Translations under genes and position numbers: made by a program | In this document: piece by piece, positions 1-7,916 of the stretch | Numbering within the stretch: the first letter of the stretch is position 1 | How the letters are laid out: the number at the start of each line of letters is the position of its first letter | NCBI GenBank assembly: GCA_902602415.1 | Contig: CACKQW010000006.1 | Location: 27,427 to 91,426 of the forward strand | DNA from: an uncultured Bacteroidota bacterium | GTDB taxonomy: Bacteria > Bacteroidota > Bacteroidia > Flavobacteriales > Flavobacteriaceae | Direction of reading: 5' to 3' | Length of the DNA stretch: 64,000 bases | The notes under the pieces: generated by a model | Told to the model about the DNA's origin: nothing | What the model saw: the letters and a program-made list of their open reading frames with translations, nothing else | Databases searched by the model: none

Positions 1-201
1 AGCATTAATTCTGATTATCCAAAGTGATCTAAAGCTTCTTTTTTTAACTCTTCTATCTCTGTAAGCATATTGAAGTCCTTTTTCAACAGCATTTTTTGCA
101 ACAGTCCAAACATTTTTTCTACGACCGAAATATCCTTTTGCTTGTTTTAATATTTTTTTTCTCCTTGCTCTTTTTGCTACTGAATTTACTGATCTTGGCA
201 T
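1..201 (-). CDS. rplT: 50S ribosomal protein L20 (C-terminus cut by window edge)
   Basis: Reverse-strand translation [67 protein letters not shown], classic L20; ATG at 201-199; downstream of rpmI. Confidence 0.97.
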   Translation of the reverse strand, partial: MPRSVNSVAKRARRKKILKQAKGYFGRRKNVWTVAKNAVEKGLQYAYRDRRVKKRSFRSLWIIRINA

Positions 202-265
202 TTTTTATAATTTTAAATTAGGTGGTAATAAAACTCTTCTTACCTATATTTACGGTTTTTAACCT

Positions 266-463
266 TTACTTTAATCTTAATTGTTCTTTGACGCTATTCA
301 TATCACTATTATGTACTAATGTAGAGTGAGTCAAAGCTAATTTTCTTTTTTTTGATTTTTTTGTTAAAATATGATTCTTGAAAGCATGCTTTCTCTTTAT
401 TTTTCCTGTTCCAGTTACCTTAAATCTTTTTTTAGCACTGGATTTTGTTTTCATTTTCGGCAT
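266..463 (-). CDS. rpmI: 50S ribosomal protein L35
   Basis: [42 protein letters not shown], canonical L35; between infC and rplT. Confidence 0.97.
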   Translation of the reverse strand: MPKMKTKSSAKKRFKVTGTGKIKRKHAFKNHILTKKSKKRKLALTHSTLVHNSDMNSVKEQLRLK

Positions 464-465
464 AA

Positions 466-1023
466 TTATTTAATTTTTTTTGGAGACATTATCATGATCA
501 TTTTCTTACTTTCTAATTTTGGAAGTTGTTCAACTTTTCCTAAACTTTCAAGATCCTGAGCTAATTTTAATAAAAGGATTTCTCCCTGATCTTTATATAT
601 TATTGATCTTCCTTTAAAAAATACAAAAGCTTTCAATTTTGCTCCATCTTTTAAAAACTTTTCTGCATGTTTCTTCTTAAATTCATAATCGTGTTCATCT
701 GTTTGTGGACCAAACCTAATTTCTTTAACAATTACTTTTGTTGATTTAGATTTAAGTTGTTTTTCTCTTTTTTTCTGCTCGTATAAGAATTTCTTATAAT
801 CTAGTGCCTTACAAACAGGAGGAGATGCATTAGGAGAAATTTCAACAAGATCTAAATCTAGGTTATTTGCGATATCTTGAGCTTTACTCAGCGGATAAAC
901 TCCAATATCTACGTTATCACCGACTAATCTAACTTCGTTAGATTCAATTTCAGAATTTATTTTATGAGGATTTTTCTTTATTATCCTCCAGGGTCTCCTT
1001 CCCCCTCGTCTTCTTATTGCTAT
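466..1023 (-). CDS. infC: Translation initiation factor IF-3, with non-AUG/GUG/UUG start (AUA at 1023-1021 or AUC at 1026-1024)
   Basis: Missing from the ORF track. Translation (M)[87 protein letters not shown]...[41 protein letters not shown]...[19 protein letters not shown]. The in-frame TAA of thrS at 1041-1039 bounds the start; no ATG/GTG/TTG occurs between it and the conserved N-terminus. Confidence 0.95.
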   Translation of the reverse strand: MAIRRRGGRRPWRIIKKNPHKINSEIESNEVRLVGDNVDIGVYPLSKAQDIANNLDLDLVEISPNASPPVCKALDYKKFLYEQKKREKQLKSKSTKVIVKEIRFGPQTDEHDYEFKKKHAEKFLKDGAKLKAFVFFKGRSIIYKDQGEILLLKLAQDLESLGKVEQLPKLESKKMIMIMSPKKIK

Positions 1024-1038
1024 GATTAATAATTTAAG

Positions 1039-2970
1039 TTAAACTTCTATTTTAATTTTATCTTTAATGATCTTAACAAAATCTTTGACTTTCATCTTAC
1101 CATAATCTTTTCCACCATGACTTCTTAAAGAAATTTCTTTTTTATCTGATTCTTGTTCCCCTACGATAATCATAAAGGGGATTTTTTCAAGTTCAGCATC
1201 TCTGATTTTCTTGCCAACAGTCTCGCTTCTGTAATCAATTAGGCCGCGAATTTCGTTATTTTCTAACAAATTTAAAACATTTTGACAGTATTTTTCATGT
1301 TTGTCACTGATTGGAAGAATTATAAACTGATTTGTTGTTAACCAAAGGGGTAAATTTCCAGCAGTGTTCTCCAATAAAATTGCAATAAATCTCTCTAAAC
1401 TTCCGAATGGAGCTCTGTGAATCATCACAGGTCTAACAGGTTTATTATTTTTGTCAATATATTTTAAGTCAAATCTTTCGGGTAAATTATAGTCAACTTG
1501 AATTGTACCAAGTTGCCACTTCCTTCCTAATGCATCATTTACCATAAAATCGAGTTTAGGTCCATAAAATGCTGCTTCACCTTCAACAATACTATAATTT
1601 AGTTCTTTATCTTTTACAGCTTTGATTATTGCTTTTTCAGATTTTTCCCAAGCACTGACACTGCCTATATACTTGCTAAAATCTGCTGAATCCCTTACTG
1701 AAATTTGAACACTGTAATCATTTAACCCTAAAGATTTAAAAACGTATAGAGTCAGGTCAATAACATTTTTAAACTCATCATCTAATTGATCTTCGGTGCA
1801 AAATATATGTGCGTCGTCCTGAGTAAAACCCCTAACTCTGGTTAATCCATGCAGTTCACCGCTTTGTTCATATCTGTATACGGTTCCAAACTCAGCATAT
1901 CTTATAGGTAAATCTTTGTAGCTGAACTGTTCAGAATTATATATTTCACAATGGTGAGGACAATTCATTGGTTTCAAAAAGAATTCTTCATTCTCTTTAG
2001 GTGTTTTTATAGGTTGAAAGCTATCATCTCCATATTTTTCATAATGACCGGATGTAATATAAAGTTCTTTGTTTCCAATATGAGGAGTTATTACTGTTTG
2101 GTAACCTGCTTTTTTTTGAGCTTTTTTTAAGAAATTAACTAATCTTTCCCTCAAATCAACTCCTTTTGGATGCCACAAAGGCAAGCCTAGACCTACCTTG
2201 TTAGAAAAAGAAAAAAGTTTGAGCTTTTTCCCAATCTTTCTGTGATCTCTTTGTTTAGCTAACTCAATATTTTCTAAATATTCATTCAATAATTTTTGTT
2301 TTGGGAAAGATATTCCATAAACTCTTGTTAATTGTTTATTATTTTGGTTTCCTCTCCAAAAAGCACCAGAAATATTTAATATTTTAACAGCCTTGATTAT
2401 TGATGTGTTTGGAATATGCCCACCTTTACATAAATCGGTAAAGTTAGAATGATCACAAAATGTAATCTCACCATCTTTCAATTCGTGAATAAGTTCAACT
2501 TTATATTTATTATATTCATTCTGATAGAATTTTATAGCATCTTTTTTTGAAACAGATCTGATTTTAAAATCATGTTTTTCTCTACATATTTGTAACATTC
2601 TAGTTTCAATTTTTTCAAAATCAGATTCAGAAATTTTTTGGTTATTGGTATCTATATCGTAATAAAATCCGTTACTAATCGCCGGACCAATTGTAAGTTT
2701 TGCATTCGGGAAAAACTCTTTTATGGCTTGAGCCATTACATGTGAGGTGGAATGCCAAAATGCCTTCTTTCCTAGATCATCTTCCCATGTGTAAAATTCT
2801 AATTTGCCGCTCCCATTTATTTTACTGGATATTTCTAAAGTTTCACTATTTAAGCTAGCTGAAATAACATTTCTGGCAAATCCCTCACTGATATCCTTCG
2901 CAATCTCTAACGCTGAGGTTCCTTTAGGGTATTCTTTTATCGATCCATCATTTAAGCTAATTTTAATCAC
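1039..2970 (-). CDS. thrS: Threonine--tRNA ligase
   Basis: 643 aa; TGS-domain start, HSTSHVMAQAI, MNCPHHCEIY, GFTQDDAHIFC and RPVMIHRAPFGSLERF motifs. Confidence 0.98.
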   Translation of the reverse strand: MIKISLNDGSIKEYPKGTSALEIAKDISEGFARNVISASLNSETLEISSKINGSGKLEFYTWEDDLGKKAFWHSTSHVMAQAIKEFFPNAKLTIGPAISNGFYYDIDTNNQKISESDFEKIETRMLQICREKHDFKIRSVSKKDAIKFYQNEYNKYKVELIHELKDGEITFCDHSNFTDLCKGGHIPNTSIIKAVKILNISGAFWRGNQNNKQLTRVYGISFPKQKLLNEYLENIELAKQRDHRKIGKKLKLFSFSNKVGLGLPLWHPKGVDLRERLVNFLKKAQKKAGYQTVITPHIGNKELYITSGHYEKYGDDSFQPIKTPKENEEFFLKPMNCPHHCEIYNSEQFSYKDLPIRYAEFGTVYRYEQSGELHGLTRVRGFTQDDAHIFCTEDQLDDEFKNVIDLTLYVFKSLGLNDYSVQISVRDSADFSKYIGSVSAWEKSEKAIIKAVKDKELNYSIVEGEAAFYGPKLDFMVNDALGRKWQLGTIQVDYNLPERFDLKYIDKNNKPVRPVMIHRAPFGSLERFIAILLENTAGNLPLWLTTNQFIILPISDKHEKYCQNVLNLLENNEIRGLIDYRSETVGKKIRDAELEKIPFMIIVGEQESDKKEISLRSHGGKDYGKMKVKDFVKIIKDKIKIEV

Positions 2971-3000
2971 TTACTTTAAAATTTTGGTTAAAATTAGGAA

Positions 3001-3204
3001 TCATTTTTTAAATAGTTCAGATATTATCTTAAATAATGAAGTAAAAATCATTGATATTGCAATCACACAAAAAGAAATTCCACAAATAACAATAAAAATG
3101 GAATCATTAATTCCTCCCAAATGTATAAAAATGGGCCCAATAAATATTGGTATGAATGACAATAACAAGAGTTTAATATTTTTAGAGAAATTTTTACTTA
3201 TCAT
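3001..3204 (-). CDS. Small two-TM membrane protein, resembles flavobacterial DUF6095-type proteins next to murQ
   Basis: 67 aa with two hydrophobic segments, overlapping the 3' end of murQ by 11 nt; family assignment from memory. Confidence 0.65.
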   Translation of the reverse strand: MISKNFSKNIKLLLLSFIPIFIGPIFIHLGGINDSIFIVICGISFCVIAISMIFTSLFKIISELFKK

Positions 3205-4003
3205 TTGATTTATAATTTTCTATTGCTAACCTGATATTTTTGTATTTATGAATTAAATCTTTAGCAACACTTTTATCAATATTGAGTATTGATTCCACGA
3301 TTCTTATTGCCCTTTCATAAAGTTTATTATTTGATAATTTCATATCAATCATTTTATTATCTAAAACTCTTCCTAGTTTGATCATAACTGCACTTGAAAT
3401 CATATTAAGAATCATTTTTTGAGCCGTTCCAGCTTTCATCCTAGAACTTCCAGAAATATATTCTGCTCCTACTATTACTTCTATTGGGAAATCAGAGTTT
3501 TGAGCAATTTTTGTATCTTGATTACACGTAATACATCCTGTAGTTATTCCATTTTTCTTACAACTAATTAGACCCCCTAGTACATAAGGAGTTGAGCCTG
3601 ATGCTGAAATACCAATGACCATATCATTTTGATCTATATTATAAAATAGTAAATCTTTCCATGCGTTAGTAATCGAGTCTTCTGCATGTTCTTGGGACTT
3701 CCTAATAGCTGCATCCCCACCTGCAATCAAGCCAATAATTTTATTTTCAATACCAAAGGTGGGTAGACATTCTGATGCATCTAGAATACCAAGCCTTCCA
3801 CTTGTTCCGGAACCAATGTAAAATAATCTACCATCATTTTTTAGAATTTTAAATGCTTTTTCAATTAGTAGATTAACCATTGGTAAACATTTTTTAACAG
3901 AAGTTGCTACTGAATTATCTTCATTATTTATTTCGCTTGTAATAACCTCGATAGACTTTTTTTCTATATTAAAATAATTCGATTCTTTTTCAGTTGTTTT
4001 AAT
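3194..4003 (-). CDS. murQ: N-acetylmuramic acid 6-phosphate etherase, apparent AUU start
   Basis: SGTSGRLGILDASECLPTFG, GISASGSTPYVLGG and SSRMKAGTAQKMILNMIS are MurQ motifs. Track starts at an internal ATG (3880), but the frame extends upstream as (I)KTTEKESNYFNIEKKSIEVITSEINNEDNSVATSVKKCLPMVNL, the expected MurQ N-terminus. In-frame TAA at 4009-4007 leaves only GCT ATT... with no ATG/GTG/TTG. Confidence 0.88.
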   Translation of the reverse strand: MKTTEKESNYFNIEKKSIEVITSEINNEDNSVATSVKKCLPMVNLLIEKAFKILKNDGRLFYIGSGTSGRLGILDASECLPTFGIENKIIGLIAGGDAAIRKSQEHAEDSITNAWKDLLFYNIDQNDMVIGISASGSTPYVLGGLISCKKNGITTGCITCNQDTKIAQNSDFPIEVIVGAEYISGSSRMKAGTAQKMILNMISSAVMIKLGRVLDNKMIDMKLSNNKLYERAIRIVESILNIDKSVAKDLIHKYKNIRLAIENYKSNDK

Positions 4004-4016
4004 AGCTTAATATATT

Positions 4017-6230
4017 TTAAATGTTATCAATGATATTATTTAAAGTGATTGAAGGTCGCATTATTTTATTGATAATAGAATTATCAGTTTTATAATAACC
4101 ATTTAAGTCTATGCTTTTCCCTTGATTTGAATTAATTTCATTCATTATTTTATTTTCATTTTTTAATAGGTCTTGATAAACTTTAGAAAACTCATTTTTA
4201 ATTTCTTTGTTTTCATCTTGACTGCTTAAAAATTTTGACCAATATAAAGCAAGATAGAAATGACTTCCTCTACTATCAATTTCACCAACTTTTCTTGATG
4301 GAGATTTATTATTTTTCAAAAGTTTTTCTATCGCTTGATTTAAACAAACAGAAAGTATTTTAGAATTTGGATTTTTGAGAGACATGTCTTCTAATGCTAC
4401 AGAAATAGCTAAAAATTCTCCGAGAGAGTCCCATCTGAGATGATTTTCTTTTAAAAGTTGCTGAACATGTTTCGGAGCAGAGCCACCTGCACCAGTTTCG
4501 AAAAGTTTACCTCCATTCATTAAGGGAACAATTGATAACATTTTTGCACTTGTACCTAACTCTAATATCGGAAACAAATCTGTTAAATAGTCTCTTAATA
4601 CATTGCCAGAAACAGAAATAACGCTTTTTCCTTCTTTTACTTTATTTAGTGTAAAAACCGTAGCTTCATAAGGGCTCAAAATTTGAATATCTATTTTTGA
4701 GGTATTGATTTTCTTTAATTCTTTTTTTACAACTTTAATTATTTCTAAATCATGTGGTCTTTTCTTATCTAACCAGAAGATAGTTGGAAAATTTGTTTGC
4801 TTTGCTCTGGAAATTGCAAGCTTGATCCAATCTTTGATAGCATCTTTTCTGACAAGGCACATTCGCCATATATCTCCTTTCTCAACAATATGTGATGCTA
4901 TAGTTTTTCCATCTTTTGTTTGGACCTTGATTTGTCCAGCTTTTTTTATTTCAAATGTCTTGTCGTGAGAGCCATATTCTTCAGCTTTTTTTGCCATTAG
5001 GCCAACATTTTGAACGGTGCCCATAGTCGATGGATCAAATGCTCCTTTTTCTTTACAAAAATCAATTGTTGCTTGGTAAATTGAAGCATATGTGCTATCA
5101 GGGATTATAGCTTTAGTGTCTTTAAGTTCTCCGTTCCTATTCCACATTTTTCCAGAACTTTTTATCATTGCAGGCATTGATGCATCAATAATCAAATCAC
5201 TTGGGACATGAAAGTTTGAAATATTTTTTTCAGAATCAACCATTGCAATTTCAGCACTTGAAAGAAATATATTCTCCATTTCTTTTGTTATTCTATTTTT
5301 TTCATCTTTCTCAAGAGACTCTATTTTTTCATACAAAATAGATAAACCACTGTTAAAATTTACATTTAAATCTGAAAGAATTTTTTTATTATTTAAAATG
5401 AAATCTTTAAAATAAACCTTAAGCATATGTCCAAAAATGATAGGATCACTGACTTTCATCATCGATGCTTTTAAATGAAGGGATAGGAGGATTTTTTTAT
5501 CAACACAATTTTTTAATTGTTTTTCAAAAAACTTATATAATTCTCTAATGCTCAGAAAGCTTGTATCAATAATTGTCCCTTTGTGAACAGTAATATTTTC
5601 TTTGAGAATTGTTTTTTTATTATTTTCATCATAAAAATAAATATTCAATAATTCATGTTTTTTAGATGTATTAGATTTTTCATTGTTTCTGAAATCTCCA
5701 CTGCTCATTGTTGAAACATGGGTCTTTGATTTTTTTTCCCATTTACCCAATTTATGTGGGTTTGTTTTAATGTAATTTTTTATAGCTAGGGGTACCCGTC
5801 TATCTGAATTTCCTTCTCTCAAAATCGGGTTTACTGCACTTCCTTTGATTTTATCATATATTGATTTTATAATTAGTTCATTATCATTATTTGGCTTTTC
5901 AGGGTAGTTTGGAAGTGGGTATCCTTTGGATTGTAATTCAATTATTGCTTTTTTTAATTGTGGAATTGATGCACTAATGTTAGGTAATTTAATGATATTT
6001 GCATTTGGATCTTTTACTACTTTACTTAAAAATTCTAAATCATTTTCATATTTAACTTTACTTCCCAAAAAATCGTTGAATGTTGCCAAAATTCTTGCAG
6101 ACAATGAAATATCTCTGGTTTCAAATTTAATTTTTGAAGATTTGGTAAATGCTTGTAAAATTGGAAGAAGGGAAGCGGTTGCTAGGGCAGGAGCTTCGTC
6201 GGTTTTGGTGTAAATAATCTTCAACATCAA
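4017..6230 (-). CDS. icd: Monomeric NADP-dependent isocitrate dehydrogenase
   Basis: 737 aa; IIYTKTDEAPALATASLLPI, MSSGDFRNNEKS, MMNGGKLFETGAGGSAPKHVQQLLKENHLRWDSLGEFLA: monomeric IDH type. Confidence 0.96.
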   Translation of the reverse strand: MMLKIIYTKTDEAPALATASLLPILQAFTKSSKIKFETRDISLSARILATFNDFLGSKVKYENDLEFLSKVVKDPNANIIKLPNISASIPQLKKAIIELQSKGYPLPNYPEKPNNDNELIIKSIYDKIKGSAVNPILREGNSDRRVPLAIKNYIKTNPHKLGKWEKKSKTHVSTMSSGDFRNNEKSNTSKKHELLNIYFYDENNKKTILKENITVHKGTIIDTSFLSIRELYKFFEKQLKNCVDKKILLSLHLKASMMKVSDPIIFGHMLKVYFKDFILNNKKILSDLNVNFNSGLSILYEKIESLEKDEKNRITKEMENIFLSSAEIAMVDSEKNISNFHVPSDLIIDASMPAMIKSSGKMWNRNGELKDTKAIIPDSTYASIYQATIDFCKEKGAFDPSTMGTVQNVGLMAKKAEEYGSHDKTFEIKKAGQIKVQTKDGKTIASHIVEKGDIWRMCLVRKDAIKDWIKLAISRAKQTNFPTIFWLDKKRPHDLEIIKVVKKELKKINTSKIDIQILSPYEATVFTLNKVKEGKSVISVSGNVLRDYLTDLFPILELGTSAKMLSIVPLMNGGKLFETGAGGSAPKHVQQLLKENHLRWDSLGEFLAISVALEDMSLKNPNSKILSVCLNQAIEKLLKNNKSPSRKVGEIDSRGSHFYLALYWSKFLSSQDENKEIKNEFSKVYQDLLKNENKIMNEINSNQGKSIDLNGYYKTDNSIINKIMRPSITLNNIIDNI

Positions 6231-6300
6231 TCACTGTTATTATAAGTTTCAAATATAAAGAATGCTTATAAAAAAAATGTTAAAAATGATAATAGTTTCT

Positions 6301-6349
6301 AAAAAAAATGAAAGCCACATTTGAGTATTGCTACCCCAATATGGCTTTC
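6301..6349 (-). terminator. Strong Rho-independent terminator ending the ~410-nt candidate ncRNA
   Basis: Minus-strand GAAAGCCATATTGGGGTAGCAATACTCAAATGTGGCTTTC (6349-6310) folds as an ~18-bp stem, followed by A then TTTTTTTT (6308-6301). Confidence 0.85.
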
Positions 6350-6717
6350 TGAATTTCGAAAACTGTTTCTGTTTTGAATTGCTTCTCTACCAGGCATATT
6401 TTCTCAATTGTTGAACTGTCTGGCTTACTCACTTCTCTAGGAAATTTTCTGCTCAGCAGTTCTTGATTACTTATTCAAATATGGCCAAAGCTATATTTGA
6501 TATAGGCTTATTACTTAATTTCATAATCCTCACTTCTCACCAAGTTTCCTTGATGGATGAAAAAACATTTAAATTGTGCAGGCACACTTTCAATAGTTTT
6601 TTCGTAGTTAATTTAAGCTAGGCTTAAATTCTTAATAAGTAATCATGTCAAAGAACGTTCTAGAATTTGACTTGTTTAACAAGTTGTTTATCCTTTCGGA
6701 GTCCACTACAAATCCTT
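6305..6717 (-). ncRNA. Candidate ~410-nt structured non-coding RNA of unknown class
   Basis: No ORF >=60 aa. Promoter-like TTG-N18-TATTATTG upstream; boxA-like GTTCTTTGACAT (6656-6645); perfect AATTTAAGC/GCTTAAATT hairpin (6610-6630); GAAAAAAC...GTTTTTTC stem (6559-6603); CATCAAG-GAAA-CTTGGTG GNRA hairpin (6538-6555); 12-bp long-range complement TGATTACTTATT/AATAAGTAATCA (6634-6645 with 6464-6475); terminator. Confidence 0.7.
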
Positions 6718-6720
6718 TAA

Positions 6721-6753
6721 CAATAATAATATAGAAATCTAATATTCAAAAAA
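6721..6753 (-). promoter_or_regulatory. Putative Bacteroidetes-type promoter for the candidate ncRNA
   Basis: Minus-strand TTTTTTG (6753-6747), 18-nt spacer, TATTATTG (6728-6721), one mismatch to TTG-N17-23-TAnnTTTG. Confidence 0.45.
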
Positions 6754-6813
6754 TAAAATTGATAAAGATATTAACTACTTTTAAACCATACTTATTAACA
6801 ATTGTTAAATAAG

Positions 6814-7164
6814 TTAAGCTCTTTTTTCTTTAATTTTTGCTTTCTTCCCCGTTAGGTTTCTAAAATAAAATATTCGAGATCTTCTTACTTTCCCTTTTTT
6901 ATTTAATTCAATCTTTTGAATAGACGGTGAATTAATAGGAAATATTCTTTCTACTCCAGTATTTCCAGACATTTTTCTAATCGTGAAGGTTTCAGTTGCA
7001 TCTTCACCTCTTCTTTGTAATACAACACCTTTGAAAAATTGTGTTCTCGTTTTAGATCCTTCTTTTATTTCATAAAATACGGTAATTGTATCGCCTGAAC
7101 AGAAAGATGGATAATCTTTAACTCCTTTTAAGTCGTTTTGAATATTTTTAATAATACTATTCAT
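6814..7164 (-). CDS. rplS: 50S ribosomal protein L19
   Basis: FCSGDTITVFYEIKEGSKTRTQFFKGVVLQRRGEDATETFTIRKMSGNTGVERIFPINSPSI. Confidence 0.97.
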   Translation of the reverse strand: MNSIIKNIQNDLKGVKDYPSFCSGDTITVFYEIKEGSKTRTQFFKGVVLQRRGEDATETFTIRKMSGNTGVERIFPINSPSIQKIELNKKGKVRRSRIFYFRNLTGKKAKIKEKRA

Positions 7165-7239
7165 TATTATATGGTGTAATGTATAACGGGTGCAAATATA
7201 ATTAAAAAAATAAATCGATAAATTATTTTAATGATTAAT

Positions 7240-7911
7240 TTAAAGAAGCTTAGGCCTTTTTTTATTTGTTAACTCAACTGCTTTTTTACTTCTCCAATCT
7301 TCTATATTTTTTTGATCTCCACTTAGTAAGATATCAGGAACCTCCCAGTCTTTATATTTTCTAGGTTTTGAATAAACTGGGGGTGCTATTAAGTTATCTT
7401 GAAATGAATCAGTAAGTGCCGACATTTCATTTCCTAAAACACCAGGTATTAGTCTAACAATGCTATCTGCAAGAATAGCAGCAGGTAGCTCACCACCGGT
7501 TAATACAAAGTCACCAATTGAAATTTCTCTAGTTACCAAGTAATCTCTTATTCTTTGATCTATCCCTTTGTAATGACCGCATAGAATTATTATGTTATTT
7601 AAGCAAGATAATTTATTACACAATTGCTGGCTTAATTTTTCACCATCAGGAGCCATGTATATAATTTCATCATATTTTGTGTTTTTCTTTAGATCGTTTA
7701 TACAATTATCAACAGGTTCAATTAAAAGAACCATTCCCGATCCACCTCCATATTGATAGTCATCAACAGATTTGTAATTATTTTTTGAATAGTTTCTAAG
7801 ATTATGAATATTTATTTCAACTAGATTTTTTTCCAAACCTTTTTTGATAATTGATGTATCTAATGGACCTTTTAATATTTCAGGAACAGCAGTTATAATA
7901 TCAATTTTCAT
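7240..7911 (-). CDS. trmD: tRNA (guanine-N1-)-methyltransferase
   Basis: MKIDIITAVPEIL, DDYQYGGGSGMVLLIEPV, LCGHYKGIDQRI, EISIGDFVLTGGELPA. Confidence 0.97.
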   Translation of the reverse strand: MKIDIITAVPEILKGPLDTSIIKKGLEKNLVEINIHNLRNYSKNNYKSVDDYQYGGGSGMVLLIEPVDNCINDLKKNTKYDEIIYMAPDGEKLSQQLCNKLSCLNNIIILCGHYKGIDQRIRDYLVTREISIGDFVLTGGELPAAILADSIVRLIPGVLGNEMSALTDSFQDNLIAPPVYSKPRKYKDWEVPDILLSGDQKNIEDWRSKKAVELTNKKRPKLL

Positions 7912-7916
7912 TTTTA

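Noticed and set aside
371-559. 62-aa plus-strand ORF
   Set aside because: Antisense to rpmI and the 3' end of infC.
2804-3208. 134-aa plus-strand ORF
   Set aside because: Antisense to the thrS 5' end and the small membrane protein; antisense artefact.
6305-6717. tmRNA or RNase P RNA identity for the rplS-icd intergenic RNA
   Set aside because: Size fits, but I find no GGGG(C/A)TGAT...TTCGACA 5' end, tag reading frame or T-loop/CCA of tmRNA, and no GAGGAAAGTCC core of RNase P. Not assignable by eye, so left as unknown class.
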